NCBI RefSeq assembly: GCF_000189255.1
Contig: NZ_AEVS01000081.1
Location: forward strand, 96,088-160,087
Origin: Vibrio brasiliensis LMG 20546
GTDB lineage: Bacteria > Pseudomonadota > Gammaproteobacteria > Enterobacterales > Vibrionaceae
Length of the DNA stretch: 64,000 nucleotides
Reading direction: 5' to 3'
Translations under genes and position numbers: made by a program
Part shown: one piece after another, positions 1 to 10,500 of the stretch
How the letters are laid out: every line of letters begins with the position of its first letter
Position numbering within the stretch: the first letter of the stretch is position 1
Notes under the pieces: generated by a model
What the model was told of the DNA's origin: nothing
The model's database searches: none
Seen by the model: the letters and a program-made list of their open reading frames with translations, nothing else

Positions 1-996
1 TTTAACGATCAGGTAAAAGCACTGCGTCGCTACCCTAAGTTTATTGTCGCAACACCAGGACGCTTAGCTGATCACCTTGAACATCGCTCATTGTTCTTAG
101 ATGGTTTGGAAACTTTGGTTCTTGATGAAGCCGACCGTATGCTTGATCTGGGTTTTGCTCCAGAGCTACGTCGTATTCACAATGCGGCTAAGCACCGTCG
201 TCGCCAGACGTTAATGTTCTCTGCAACACTAGATCACGCCGAAGTGAATGACATCGCATTTGAGATGCTGGATGCGCCTAAACGTATCGCGATTGGTGCA
301 GGTAGTGAAGAGCACAAAGATATCACGCAAAAGTTTTATCTCTGCGATCACCTTGATCATAAAGAAGCGATCTTAGAGCGTGTGCTGCAAGAAGCGGATT
401 ACAAACAGTTAATCATCTTTACTGCGACTCGCGCAGATACCGAGAGACTGACCGCTAAGCTCAATGAGAAAAAGCTTAAAGCTGTCGCACTGAGCGGTGG
501 TTTAACTCAGACTCAACGTAATACGATTATGAGTCAGTTTGAGCGCGCGGTATTTAAAATCCTTGTGACGACAGATATTGCGTCTCGCGGTTTAGACATT
601 GCTAACGTTACTCACGTGGTTAACTTTGATATGCCAAAGCACACAGAAGAGTACGTTCACCGTGTAGGTCGTACAGGTCGTGCAGGTAACAAGGGTGATG
701 CGGTATCTCTGGTTGGCCCGAAAGACTGGGACAGCTTCAAGCGCGTAGAAGCCTTCCTTCAGCAGGATCTTTCTTTCTCTGAGCTTGAAGGTCTTAAAGG
801 TAAGTTTAAAGGTCTTCGTCCTCGTAAACCGGATTACCGTGGTAAAGGCAAGTCTGCTAAGAAAGCAGCGCCACAGGCGAAGAAAACCGCCAAGAAACCA
901 GTTAAGCGCGACAAGAGTTTCCACCAGAACGTTGCGGTTGGTGATTCAGTGTTTATTCCGAAGAAGAAAACAGCACCAAAAGTGGACGACGAGTAA
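1..996 (+). CDS. DEAD-box ATP-dependent RNA helicase (5' end outside window)
   Basis: The reading frame is open from base 1, so only the last 331 codons are present; the Q motif and Walker A segment lie outside the window. What remains shows motif Ib (TPGR), the DEAD box (LDEADRMLD), SAT motif (FSATLD), and in the second RecA-like lobe the ASRGLD and HRVGRTGR motifs. The C-terminus is a basic, lysine- and alanine-rich tail typical of RNA-binding extensions. The family unwinds short RNA duplexes with ATP in ribosome assembly or mRNA turnover. It could belong to the RhlE/SrmB-like group, but the subfamily cannot be fixed from this half. It is followed directly by a strong terminator. Confidence 0.93.
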   Translation, partial: FNDQVKALRRYPKFIVATPGRLADHLEHRSLFLDGLETLVLDEADRMLDLGFAPELRRIHNAAKHRRRQTLMFSATLDHAEVNDIAFEMLDAPKRIAIGAGSEEHKDITQKFYLCDHLDHKEAILERVLQEADYKQLIIFTATRADTERLTAKLNEKKLKAVALSGGLTQTQRNTIMSQFERAVFKILVTTDIASRGLDIANVTHVVNFDMPKHTEEYVHRVGRTGRAGNKGDAVSLVGPKDWDSFKRVEAFLQQDLSFSELEGLKGKFKGLRPRKPDYRGKGKSAKKAAPQAKKTAKKPVKRDKSFHQNVAVGDSVFIPKKKTAPKVDDE

Positions 997-1024
997 GCGC
1001 TCGTTTGACACGGTCAAGATAACA

Positions 1025-1054
1025 AAAAGGGTTGCCAGTTTGGCAACCCTTTTT
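1025..1054. terminator. Bidirectional rho-independent terminator
   Basis: A 12-bp stem (AAAGGGTTGCCA / TGGCAACCCTTT) with a short GTT loop is flanked by A and T runs on both sides. It can end both the helicase transcript and the convergent chemotaxis gene. A second imperfect hairpin follows at 1061-1085. Confidence 0.85.
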
Positions 1055-1113
1055 CGTTTTAATCACCGATGTTTAATCGGCGATTAAAAGACTTTTTCAT
1101 AACGGTTTAGAGA

Positions 1114-2757
1114 TTAAACCTTGAAGAAACCTAATTGCTGTTTCTGGTTTTCCGCCAGGTTAGATAGCTCTTGGCTTGCCGCTGCAGACTGAGTAATACC
1201 CGTTACGTTTTGGCTTACTAACTCATAGATGTTACCAAGGTTAGTGTTGATGTCCGCCGTTACCTGGCCTTGCTCTTCTGATGCGACCGCTACTTGTGCG
1301 TTGAGCGTCGTTAGCTCAGAAATAGAGGTACTGATGTTGTGTAGTGCACTGCGTACTTGTTCGGCTTGTTGTTGATTCTGCGCGAGTAGCTCCAGGCTTG
1401 AACTCATGCTGTCATTGGCCGTGCCTGACTGAGTTTGCAGTTCTTCAATGATAACCTGAATTTCTTTGGTTGATTCCTGAGTACGTGCGGCCAGCATACG
1501 AACTTCATCTGCAACCACAGCAAAGCCGCGACCACTTTCACCTGCACGTGCTGCTTCAATCGCCGCATTAAGTGCCAGTAAGTTAGTCTGCTCTGAGATA
1601 CTTTCGATTACCTCAATCACTTTACCAATCTGCTCAGATTGCTCTTTCAGGTTGGTTACAACATTGGCAGCTTGTGCTAGCTGATCAGCCATCTTAATGC
1701 TTGCGCGAGTATTCTGTTCAAATATCTCCAGGCTTTCACGAGCCATTTTGTTTGCGCTGTTCGATGCTTCGTCAGCTAAGTTGGCATTCTGTGTGACTTC
1801 AGAAGCGGTACTTTCCATCTGGTTTATCGCCGAAGCAACCTGTTCAACTTCGTTCTTTTCCTGATCCGAGTTGACACTAGACTGAGTCATTACCGCGGCA
1901 AGTTCTGTCGATGCTGAAGCAACATCTACACTGATTCTAACCAGAGAATCTACCGTTGTTTTTAGCTGGCCAACCGTAGAGTTAAAGTCGCGTGAAAGGG
2001 CAGTGATTTCGTTGTCGCCTTCCTCTGCTACTTTAACGCGTAGATTGCCTTCAGCCAGCTCTTTCATTGCATTTTGCAACTGCTTAATTGGCGTAACAAT
2101 GATGCCTGCCAGTAACCAACTGATCGCGAAAGCAGCCAGTAGTACTGCCGCTAAGCCAAGTACAGAGTTAAACATCACATCTGAGTGAATCTTTTCATTG
2201 TGTTCGACTTCAGCCAGAGCAAGCTGGTTAAGCTTTTTCGACAGCTTATCAATCGCTTCGACCATATCTTTACCTTTATCGCGGTAAATGCCAGAAGCCT
2301 GATTGTACTGGTTGTCAAAGTCACTTGAAGTCACTGACTGGCTATGCTTTTTGTTTAATAGTGGGATCATTGTGCTGATTGAGTAACTGACGTAGTTCTC
2401 AATCGCCATTTCCATTTGTTCGATTTCAGCCTTCAGACCGTCGATATCTCTTAGATTGTCTAGTAGGCGTAGGTTCTCTGTCTGCTTTGAGCGCAGAGTT
2501 TGCTGCAACTGAGCAACATCATCGGCGCGGAACAGGCTGTAGATTGCCTTAATACGCATACCGTAGGTGTTATCGATGATCTTGGTGAGTTCATCTTTAT
2601 GTTGGATAACGTCGTTGGTCGAGACGGTCACCTGATTAAAAGCGTGCTTTAGGGTAGTCGTGCTGTAGCTAATGCCTGCAATAAGAAGCAGTATTGTAAA
2701 TACTACAGGCACAACAACTTGCAGCTTGATGGATAAGCCACTTAATAACTGGCGCAT
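1114..2757 (-). CDS. Methyl-accepting chemotaxis protein
   Basis: 547 residues with the classic receptor layout: membrane segment near residues 13-32, a helical periplasmic sensor of the four-helix-bundle type, a second membrane segment near 197-220, a HAMP domain starting at TPIKQL, and a long cytoplasmic coiled coil. The signalling hairpin is present ([16 protein letters not shown] followed by [12 protein letters not shown]). It should cluster at the cell pole and control CheA through CheW. The C-terminus lacks a CheR-tethering pentapeptide, so methylation would rely on other receptors. A GAGGA ribosome site sits upstream of the chosen ATG. The ligand cannot be read from the sequence; the neighbouring phosphate operon is not evidence for phosphate sensing. 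Confidence 0.95.
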   Translation of the reverse strand: MRQLLSGLSIKLQVVVPVVFTILLLIAGISYSTTTLKHAFNQVTVSTNDVIQHKDELTKIIDNTYGMRIKAIYSLFRADDVAQLQQTLRSKQTENLRLLDNLRDIDGLKAEIEQMEMAIENYVSYSISTMIPLLNKKHSQSVTSSDFDNQYNQASGIYRDKGKDMVEAIDKLSKKLNQLALAEVEHNEKIHSDVMFNSVLGLAAVLLAAFAISWLLAGIIVTPIKQLQNAMKELAEGNLRVKVAEEGDNEITALSRDFNSTVGQLKTTVDSLVRISVDVASASTELAAVMTQSSVNSDQEKNEVEQVASAINQMESTASEVTQNANLADEASNSANKMARESLEIFEQNTRASIKMADQLAQAANVVTNLKEQSEQIGKVIEVIESISEQTNLLALNAAIEAARAGESGRGFAVVADEVRMLAARTQESTKEIQVIIEELQTQSGTANDSMSSSLELLAQNQQQAEQVRSALHNISTSISELTTLNAQVAVASEEQGQVTADINTNLGNIYELVSQNVTGITQSAAASQELSNLAENQKQQLGFFKV

Positions 2758-3115
2758 GAAAGGTCCTCTTCTGAATAGATAGATTGTTATTTATTATATT
2801 TTTGTATGAGAATTATTCTAATTTGCATTATTGATAATGCAATCGATAATTGCGGTCATTGTAAATGATCGCGGTGTGTAGGTTAAATAGGAAATTGTAT
2901 TATTTTACATGTGGTTACAGTACAAACTTTACCCGCATGGAGTGTTGAATAACTTTGATTTACAATTTTCTTTCACTGATTTTTGATAAGGGCTAAATAA
3001 TTTCACCTGTCATAGAGGCTTAAACTAAGTGAAACACAACTGTCATATTTGAGTCCTAAAGTGGGCACCGTTCAAGTGAAACACAACGGCAATAAAGCCA
3101 CTTAAGGAAATTGTG
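2758..3115 (+). promoter_or_regulatory. pst promoter region with PhoB-type boxes
   Basis: This 358-bp gap carries no gene. Two perfect CTGTCAT half-sites lie at 3007-3013 and 3040-3046, exactly 33 bp (three 11-bp Pho-box units) apart, which fits tandem PhoB binding. A 14-bp direct repeat, AAGTGAAACACAAC, occurs at 3027-3040 and again at 3074-3087 in the leader. Phosphate-starvation activation by PhoB is the expected control for pstSCAB. The AT-rich stretch 2760-2960 next to the receptor gene shows nothing I can name. Confidence 0.7.
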
Positions 3116-3937
3116 ATGAAAAAGACAGTAATCGGTGCAATCGCACTTCTAGGCGCAATGGCAGTGACTTCAGTTTCTGCTAAAGAAACTATCTCTGCAG
3201 TGGGTTCTAGCAGCGTTACTCCACTGATGGAAGTTTTCTCTGAAACATATATGAAGACACACAACAACGTGTTTATCGAAGTTCAAGGCCCTGGCTCTTC
3301 TGCTGGTGTAAAAGCAGCGAAAAACGGTAGCGCGGACTTAGGTATGTCTTCACGTAACCTAAAAGATTCTGAAAAAGAGCCGGCTCTTAAAGAACTAACA
3401 GTTGCACTAGACGGTATCGCAGTTGTTGTAAACCCTAAGAACAAGCTAGGTAAACTGACCGCTGAGCAAGTAACAGCAATCTACAAAGGCGACATTACTA
3501 ACTGGAAAGATGTTGGTGGTGCAGATAAGCCAATCGTTGCTATCACTCGTGATACAGCTTCAGGTACTCGTGGTGCTTTTGAAGACATCATGAAGCTGAA
3601 AAAGAAAATCTCTGGTAAGAAAGTTTCTGCAATTTCTCAGCGCGCTCAAGTTGCAAACGGCAACGGTGCTCTGAAAACTATGGTTGCTTCAAACCCTTAC
3701 GCTATCGGCTACATCTCTCTAGGTACTGTAGACAACTCAGTAAATGCGCTATCAATTGACGGTGTTGAAGCAAACGTTGATAACGTGAAGAACGGTTCTT
3801 ACAAAGTCGCTCGCCCATTCCTAGTGCTTTACAAAGAAGGTAAACCATCTGCTGAAACTCAGAAGTTCCTGGATTGGATGGTAACGCCGGAAGCACAAAC
3901 TCTTGTAGACCAGAAAGGCTACATCTCAGTTAACTAA
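3116..3937 (+). CDS. pstS: Phosphate ABC transporter, periplasmic phosphate-binding protein PstS
   Basis: 273 residues with a 22-residue Sec signal peptide ending at SVSA. The mature protein starts with the binding-loop sequence SAVGSSSVTPL and carries the DTASGTRGAFE loop characteristic of phosphate-binding proteins. It captures inorganic phosphate in the periplasm and passes it to PstCA. The ATG at 3116 is preferred over the overlapping GTG at 3113 because AAGGA at 3104-3108 is well spaced and MKK is a normal signal start. A hairpin separates it from pstC, as often seen where the binding protein is needed in excess over the membrane parts. Confidence 0.97.
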   Translation: MKKTVIGAIALLGAMAVTSVSAKETISAVGSSSVTPLMEVFSETYMKTHNNVFIEVQGPGSSAGVKAAKNGSADLGMSSRNLKDSEKEPALKELTVALDGIAVVVNPKNKLGKLTAEQVTAIYKGDITNWKDVGGADKPIVAITRDTASGTRGAFEDIMKLKKKISGKKVSAISQRAQVANGNGALKTMVASNPYAIGYISLGTVDNSVNALSIDGVEANVDNVKNGSYKVARPFLVLYKEGKPSAETQKFLDWMVTPEAQTLVDQKGYISVN

Positions 3938-3962
3938 TTTTAGTTGACCATCTAACAAATTT

Positions 3963-3993
3963 GCTCAGCCCACCTTTTCGGGCTGAGCGTTTT
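3963..3993 (+). terminator. Intra-operon hairpin between pstS and pstC
   Basis: A 9-bp stem GCTCAGCCC / GGGCTGAGC with an 8-nt loop is followed by GTTTTC. The short T run suggests partial termination or 3'-end protection, giving more pstS message than pstCAB message. Confidence 0.7.
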
Positions 3994-4040
3994 CAATCCA
4001 TTTCGACTCTGCTCTGCAGCTCGAACTGTGAGATTTTCAT

Positions 4041-4970
4041 ATGACCATCGCAAATAGTGAAAAGCTTATGAATACTGAAGCGACTCAACTTAATAAGTCA
4101 GGTCTGCGTGCTCAAAAGCGTGTAGATTGGAAAGAGCGTATCTTTCACGGCCTATTTTTAACCAGTGCGGTTATCGGTATTGTCTCTCTAGCGGTTATCG
4201 CTTACTTCATTGTTAAAGAAAGTATCCCTGCATTCCAGGAAGCTGGTGTCTCGGGCATCGTTTTAGGCCAGGACTGGTTACCGCCAGCGCTTTACGGCGT
4301 CGCAACTATGATCGTTGCTTCTGTGGTCTCTACTTTAGGTGCGGTTGTTGTTGGTGTGCCTATCGGTGTGCTTACGGCTATCTATATTGCAGAAATTGCA
4401 CCTAAACGAGTCGCCGATATTATCCGACCAGCGGTAGAGCTGTTGGCCGGTATCCCTTCGGTTGTCTATGGTTTCTTTGGTTTGGTAATCATTGTTCCGC
4501 TCATCCAAAATATCTTTAATGTACCAGCGGGTAACACCATTCTGGCGGGTATCATCGTACTTGGCGTGATGATTCTTCCTACGGTTATTACTGTATCAGA
4601 GACTTCAATCCGCGCGGTTCCCCGTACGTACAAAGAGGGCTCTCTAGCACTCGGCGCTTCGAAAATCTTCACTATCTTTAAGCTGCTTGTTCCAGCGGCA
4701 AGAAGCGGCATTATGACAGGCGTGATTCTGGGTATTGGTCGTGCTCTTGGTGAAACAATGGCCATCATCATGGTGATGGGTAATGCGCCAGCGATGCCAG
4801 AAGGTATCCTTGATTCAGCGCGTACTCTGACTGCCAACATTGCAATTGAAATGTCTTACGCAAGTGGTGTTCACGCCAACGCACTATACGCAACAGGTGT
4901 TGTTCTGCTGGTGTTTATTATGTCTCTAAATGCGGTTCTTCTTTACCTGAACCGTGAGAAAGCGAGGTAA
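4041..4970 (+). CDS. pstC: Phosphate ABC transporter permease PstC
   Basis: 309 residues with about six membrane-spanning segments and the cytoplasmic EAA-like loop (YKEGSLALGASKIFTI) that contacts the ATPase. It forms the inner-membrane channel with PstA. The gene sits between pstS and pstA with 5 bp to pstA, so the pair is cotranscribed. The start at 4041 has a poor ribosome site; an in-frame ATG at 4068 is an alternative and would only shorten the cytoplasmic N-terminus. Confidence 0.96.
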   Translation: MTIANSEKLMNTEATQLNKSGLRAQKRVDWKERIFHGLFLTSAVIGIVSLAVIAYFIVKESIPAFQEAGVSGIVLGQDWLPPALYGVATMIVASVVSTLGAVVVGVPIGVLTAIYIAEIAPKRVADIIRPAVELLAGIPSVVYGFFGLVIIVPLIQNIFNVPAGNTILAGIIVLGVMILPTVITVSETSIRAVPRTYKEGSLALGASKIFTIFKLLVPAARSGIMTGVILGIGRALGETMAIIMVMGNAPAMPEGILDSARTLTANIAIEMSYASGVHANALYATGVVLLVFIMSLNAVLLYLNREKAR

Positions 4971-4975
4971 TAACA

Positions 4976-5884
4976 ATGTCTCAAACAACGCAATCACCTA
5001 ACACGTTAAAGGGCGCGCAAATGGATACCGCAAAGCTGAAAAAAGCTCGTCAGACCAAAGATAATATCTTGAATGCTTTTGTATGGGCGTCTGCTGCACT
5101 CACGGTAGGTTTCCTGTTCTGGATTATTTGGTACATCTTATCGAATGGTCTTCAGCATGTAGATTGGGCGTTCGTAACCGATAACTACACCGCAACTGGG
5201 GAAGAGAAGGGTATCTTCCCGATGATAGTGTCGACCCTATACATGGTAATCGCTTCAATCGCGGTTGCGGCGCCATTGGGCATTATGACCGCAATCTACC
5301 TGACTGAATACGCTAAAGTAGGCAGTCGATTGGTTAAGGTTATTCGTTTCTGTACTGAGTCACTGGCGGGTATTCCATCGATCATCTTCGGTCTGTTTGG
5401 TATGACTTTCTTTGTCGCGATCCTAGGCCTTGGTTTCTCAATTCTGTCGGGCGCTTTAACACTGAGTATTCTTATTCTGCCGGTTATTATTCGTACCACA
5501 GAAGAAGCGTTAATGGCGGTACCGCAAACCTATCGCGAAGGTTCTTACGCGTTAGGGTCTTCAAAAATTTACACCATCTGGCGTCTAATCTTACCAAGTG
5601 CGACTCCAGGTATCTTAACTTCGGTCATTCTAAGTATTGGTCGTGTAATTGGTGAATCAGCACCTGTTTTCTTAACAGCAGGTATGGTGGCGCGAATTCC
5701 TGATTCGTTGCTCGACTCAGGTCGCACCCTAACCGTTCACTTATATAAGCTAACCACTGAGTTGTTCACCATTGAAGAGTGGAATCAGGCATACGGTACA
5801 GCAACGGTACTGATTGTTGTGGTCTTGCTGATCAACATGACGACTAAATTTATCGCCAGTCGTTTTAACAAAGCAACCTACTAA
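4976..5884 (+). CDS. pstA: Phosphate ABC transporter permease PstA
   Basis: 302 residues, six predicted membrane segments, and the ATPase-contact loop YREGSYALGSSKIYTI. It partners PstC in the phosphate channel. The N-terminal 15 residues before MDTAKLKK are hydrophilic and unconserved in character, so an in-frame ATG at 5021 is a possible alternative start. It is followed after 50 bp by pstB. Confidence 0.95.
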   Translation: MSQTTQSPNTLKGAQMDTAKLKKARQTKDNILNAFVWASAALTVGFLFWIIWYILSNGLQHVDWAFVTDNYTATGEEKGIFPMIVSTLYMVIASIAVAAPLGIMTAIYLTEYAKVGSRLVKVIRFCTESLAGIPSIIFGLFGMTFFVAILGLGFSILSGALTLSILILPVIIRTTEEALMAVPQTYREGSYALGSSKIYTIWRLILPSATPGILTSVILSIGRVIGESAPVFLTAGMVARIPDSLLDSGRTLTVHLYKLTTELFTIEEWNQAYGTATVLIVVVLLINMTTKFIASRFNKATY

Positions 5885-5934
5885 GCTTCTTTGCACAGTT
5901 AGATACCAATTACAGAATTTAAGAGATTAAGAAA

Positions 5935-6684
5935 ATGAACAAGTTTAACATCGAAAACCTAGATCTATTTTACGGTGATAACCAAGCACTGAAGTCAATT
6001 AACCTACCTGTTCCTGAGCGTCAGGTAACGGCTCTGATTGGTCCATCTGGTTGTGGTAAATCGACCTTATTGCGTTGTCTGAACCGCATGAACGATCTGA
6101 TTGAAGGTGTAAAGATCACTGGTCGTTTAGAAATGGATGGTGATGATATCTACGGCAATATCGACGTTGCTGACCTGCGTATTAAAGTGGGTATGGTTTT
6201 CCAGAAGCCAAACCCATTCCCAATGAGTATTTATGAAAACGTCGCCTACGGTCTCCGTGCTCAAGGCATCAAGGATAAGAAGTATATCGACCAAGTAGTT
6301 GAACGCTCTTTGCGTGGTGCAGCTTTATGGGATGAAGTGAAAGACCGCCTTAAGTCGCATGCGTTTGGCCTATCTGGTGGTCAGCAGCAGCGACTATGTA
6401 TTGCACGTACGATTGCGATGGAACCGGATGTGATCCTGATGGATGAACCAACGTCGGCTCTGGATCCTATTGCGACTCATAAAATTGAAGAGTTAATGGA
6501 AGAACTGAAAAAGAACTACACCATTGTTATCGTCACTCACTCAATGCAGCAGGCGCGTCGTATCTCAGACCGTACCGCTTTCTTCCTGATGGGTGAGCTT
6601 GTCGAACATAATGATACTCAGGTTATCTTCAGCACACCAAAAGATGACCGTACTAAAGGTTATGTAAACGGCGACTTCGGTTAA
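5935..6684 (+). CDS. pstB: Phosphate ABC transporter ATP-binding protein PstB
   Basis: 249 residues with Walker [10 protein letters not shown] (residues 36-44), the ABC signature LSGGQQQR, Walker B VILMDEP and the switch histidine in IVTHSMQQA. It powers phosphate import through PstCA on the cytoplasmic face. Length and motifs match PstB closely. The operon ends here: there is no phoU downstream, only a terminator, which agrees with a Vibrio chromosome-2 pst set where phoU lies elsewhere. Confidence 0.97.
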   Translation: MNKFNIENLDLFYGDNQALKSINLPVPERQVTALIGPSGCGKSTLLRCLNRMNDLIEGVKITGRLEMDGDDIYGNIDVADLRIKVGMVFQKPNPFPMSIYENVAYGLRAQGIKDKKYIDQVVERSLRGAALWDEVKDRLKSHAFGLSGGQQQRLCIARTIAMEPDVILMDEPTSALDPIATHKIEELMEELKKNYTIVIVTHSMQQARRISDRTAFFLMGELVEHNDTQVIFSTPKDDRTKGYVNGDFG

Positions 6685-6729
6685 CCAGTTACTGGCAAAA
6701 AAAATTATAACTATAAGCGATGGTACTTT

Positions 6730-6754
6730 GCCCCTCTATATGAGGGGCTTTTTT
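6730..6754 (+). terminator. Rho-independent terminator of the pst operon
   Basis: Stem GCCCCTC / GAGGGGC with a TATAT loop is followed by six Ts. Confidence 0.9.
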
Positions 6755-6788
6755 ATGTCAGTAGAAAACAGACTGACTGTTTCACATG

Positions 6789-6825
6789 TGTCTCATCTGT
6801 CTCACTACACTGTCTCAGATGAGAC
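6789..6825 (+). promoter_or_regulatory. Candidate enhancer (activator-binding) sites upstream of the amyloid operon
   Basis: The heptamer TGTCTCA occurs three times, at 6789-6795, 6798-6804 and 6811-6817. The third copy is part of a perfect dyad, GTCTCA-GA-TGAGAC (6812-6825). They lie about 80-115 bp upstream of the predicted sigma-54 start site, the usual range for enhancer-binding activators. The VpsR-like protein encoded at the end of the operon is the obvious candidate ligand, but this is inference. Confidence 0.6.
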
Positions 6826-6878
6826 TGATACATATATGAAATATAATTAAGTAATTGATTCTTATGGTTTAATTTTTT

Positions 6879-6892
6879 GGCATGAGCGTTGC
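6879..6892 (+). promoter_or_regulatory. Sigma-54 (RpoN) promoter
   Basis: TTGGCAT-GAGCG-TTGCT matches the sigma-54 consensus at all but one position. The invariant GG (6879-6880) and GC (6891-6892) are separated by exactly 10 bases. Transcription would start near 6904, leaving a 30-nt leader before the ATG at 6934. Confidence 0.85.
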
Positions 6893-6933
6893 TCTACCTA
6901 ATGTGAATCCGAATTGGCTTCAGGTTAGGGATA

Positions 6934-7482
6934 ATGCATAAAGTAATTCTGATAATAACAAGTTTATTTAGCCTTCAACTCTCGGCACAAGATTTAGTCA
7001 CTTTAGGTCCGTCCACGTTTCAAGGGGCGGAAGGGGCTATTGCCGTCAATATCGCTGCTGGTGAACACAATGTTCAAAGCAGTAACTTTGTCTACTCTGC
7101 TCAGGGTGACTATGAGTTAACTATCATCTCGTCATCGCAAAGTTCAGAGATCGCTTCTTCAGCTTCGGCATCCATCGAATCAGGTGCATTCGATAATGCT
7201 GGTGGCTATATCAGTGCCAACCTAGCGGCTGGTAATAGTAATCAGCAGCATAACATCATCATTTTCGCCCCTAGCTCTGAAGTGAGCTGGGAAGTGGCTG
7301 ATCTCAGCTCTCAGTCAGCAGCGATCTCTGATCGAGGATATTCAGAGAAAGGTGATGACCTTTCAGTCGACATCGCTCCACTTGCTCTAAACGGAGCTAG
7401 CGGAGTTATTCAAATGAGCCAAATCGCCGGTAGTGGCAATACCGTGCGCAATACATTCCAAATGCCAACAACCATAAATTAA
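6934..7482 (+). CDS. FapB-like minor amyloid subunit
   Basis: 182 residues: a signal peptide ending near SLQLSA, then three repeats of the same family as in the next protein: GAEGAIAVNIAAGEHNVQSS, NAGGYISANLAAGNSNQQHN and GASGVIQMSQIAGSGNTVRN. Repeats are separated by serine- and glutamine-rich linkers. Size, position and repeat number match FapB, the nucleator of Pseudomonas Fap fibres. It is the first gene after the sigma-54 promoter. A fapA-type gene, which precedes fapB in Pseudomonas, is absent. The assignment rests on pattern recognition; sequence identity to known FapB is probably low. Confidence 0.72.
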   Translation: MHKVILIITSLFSLQLSAQDLVTLGPSTFQGAEGAIAVNIAAGEHNVQSSNFVYSAQGDYELTIISSSQSSEIASSASASIESGAFDNAGGYISANLAAGNSNQQHNIIIFAPSSEVSWEVADLSSQSAAISDRGYSEKGDDLSVDIAPLALNGASGVIQMSQIAGSGNTVRNTFQMPTTIN

Positions 7483-7508
7483 TCTCAATGAAATGAGGAA
7501 AAAACACC

Positions 7509-10500
7509 ATGGAAAAACAATGGAATAAGGTACCGTTAGCGGTAATCATCGGAACGATCCTATCTGCGCCTGCCTATGCAGATGGGCTTGAAGTAGAGGC
7601 CAATAATTTACAGATCTCTGCGGACAACTGGGTGGATGTAACATTTGATGCTCCAGGTGTTTCCGATACGGGAATCACAAATAACGCCTCATTAAGCAGT
7701 GGTGCATTTGATGATGCAAGAGGGGTTGTGCATTCAAACGTTGCTGCGGGATTTTATAACCAAGGTAGCAACCAAGCCTCTATGGGTACACGCGCTGAAG
7801 GTAATTTAGATGAGGCTGCTTCAGTTAGAGCTGGCTCTGCGCAAGCCAGCAGTGGTGAAAACCTGTCGATGAAAAAAGACTTTGGTGGCGATAATGACAA
7901 CAGTGCAACTTTAGACGGTGCATTTAAGGGTGCCAAAGGCGTTATCGGCACAAACGTTGCTGCGGGTGTTTCAAACTTGCAGACCAATAATGTTGCTATG
8001 GGTAATGCCGAAGATGCTAGCGAACTAACATTGACAGCAGCCTCTGAACAATACCTTGGATTTGCGCGTACTGATGGTGGCGACGTTGAAGGAAACACGG
8101 TTAACTCACTAGGTGCGGACAATGTCGCAAAAGTTCAGGGGGGCGCGTTTGACGGTGCTAACGGCATTGGTGGAGCTAACGTTACTTCAGGGATGGCTAA
8201 CCAACAAGCTAACTCTGTCGCTTTAGCCAACTTTGTTACTGTTGGTTCAGGTGATCCTTCTGAAGGAGATCCAGCTGCAAATATTGGTGAGACATTAGGT
8301 GTTGATGGACTTCCTGCTAACACTAATAACAAGCAACCTTTAGATAACCAAACTGAAGTGACAAGCGTTACTCTGACATCGAAAGGTAAACAGACTCTGG
8401 ATGGAAATAGCGTAACAGTTGATGGCGACCCGCATCAATTCCAGAACAACACGTCATTGGTCGATAATGTGTTTAACGCAGTAAAAGGCATATTTGGTCT
8501 TAACGTGGCTTCCGGCGATCTCAATGCACAAAGCAACAATGTGTCGCTAGGTGTAACGGCGCTACCTGACCCAGATACTGGTAGTACAGTTAACGTAAAT
8601 GCTCTTGCCGAGCAAAGTGTACAAAATAACTCGGTGAGCTATACCAATAACGATGGTAACAACAATAACCCATCAACCAATGATGCCACTATTTCACAGA
8701 GTTTTGTTGGTGCGAATGGTATCGTTGGTGCTAACGCTGCTGCGGGGCAAAACAATGCTCAAACCAACAACGTTGCGGTAGCGGTGACTGAGCCTAATGG
8801 TAACGGACCTGTTGATGCTGTAAGTGTAGTTGCATCGTCAACGCAATCTGTCACATCTAATACATTAACTCAGAAGCAAGACGATAGCCTTGGTCAGGTG
8901 ACCAATAATGCCACTATCAATAATGGCTCTTTCTCTGACTCACAAGGCATCGTAGGCGCTAACGCTGCAGCTGGTCAGTTCAATGCCCAGTCTAACCAGG
9001 TGAGTGTTGCCTCCGTTGCTGGTTGGATAGACTCACAATCTGGAACTAGTGGAGTTGTTAAGGCTAATTCCGAACAAACAGTTTCAGGTAATGCCATGGC
9101 GACAGAGGGAGCGGGTAACTACGAAGCGACTTCAAACGCGACATTAACAGGTGACGCGCTAGATAATATTACCGGTATTACTGGTGCGAATATCGCAGCA
9201 GGTCAAGGTAATGCGCAAACGAATAATGTTGCAATGAGCAGTGCATACGGTGATGTCGACTCTTCTGAAGTAGTGGCGGAGAGTACACAAAACGTCACTC
9301 AGTCAGATATTTCACCAGACAGTGAATCGGACTTAACGTCAAGCGCAACTATTAGTTCTAACTTCTCGAGTGACGTTTCAGGCATCATGGGCGTCAATGT
9401 GGCGTCAGGTCAGTCCAATGTGCAATCTAATAATGTCGCCTTGGCTTCGTATAACGACCAGAATGAATCTACAGCAGATGCTCTTCAAGTTGAAGCAACC
9501 AGTCAGCAAGCAGTGACTTCAAATGATGTCTTTGCTAGTGGTAATGGTTATATCGATAACGATGCGTCGATTGATGGTTCGTTCAACGGTGGAGCCAGCG
9601 GTGTTGTTGGTGTTAACGTCACGTCGGGCCAAGCTAATGCAGCAAGTAACAACGTTGCACTTGGTTTATATGCAAGCAATCCTCAAGATAACTCTCAGGG
9701 TGATTTAATCAAGGCCAAAGCAAGCTCAGATCAATCGGTTGTTGGTAATACTAATAGAATCGCTCAAGGTAGCGAAGCTCCAATCAGTAATACAGCGTCA
9801 ATTACCAACTCATTCACAAATGGAGCGTCCGGCGTGGTTGGCGTGAACAACGCGGCTGGTCAAGGTAACGCTCAGGCGAATAACGTAGCGATTGCCTTAG
9901 ATGAATCATCGGATGACGGTGCTGGCGCAGGTTCAGTTATTGCGGCGTCAAATCAGGATGTCATCAGCAATAATACCATTTCGGATATCCAAGAAGGCAT
10001 TGCAGTTTCGAACCAAGCAACGCTAGATGGTTCATTCACAGGTGTGTCGGGTGTTGTTGGAGTTAACCTGTCATCAGGCCAAACTAACGCGCAAGCTAAC
10101 AATGTGGCGATTAGTAATGGCTCTGGCGGTGGTGAAACTAACCCATTCTCTAAACAGGACGGTATTGACACGACATCAAGCTTTAGTGGTGTGCTAGCGG
10201 CAAGCATTCAAGAGATTGATGGTAGTGATGTGACGTTAGGAGCGAGTGATACGGTTTCGGAAAATGTTGCGACACTTACAGGTTCGTTTGACAACGCAAG
10301 TGGTGTAATTGGTGCTAACGTTACTGCTGGGCAGGCTAACGCGCAATCGAACAATGTGGCGATGGCGGCTGATGGTCAGTCTGGTTCGCAAGATGGCACA
10401 TTAGCAGCGGCTGCAGTCAGCCTACAAGAGTTCGATGAAGTTGATGTATCACTGGGAAGTGGCTTCGAAAATAGCGCGACACTAACCGAATCGTTCAATA

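Noticed and set aside
2003-2188. Small ORFs antisense to the chemotaxis receptor and other genes
   Set aside because: They mirror the codon structure of the strong genes opposite and have no start signals of their own.
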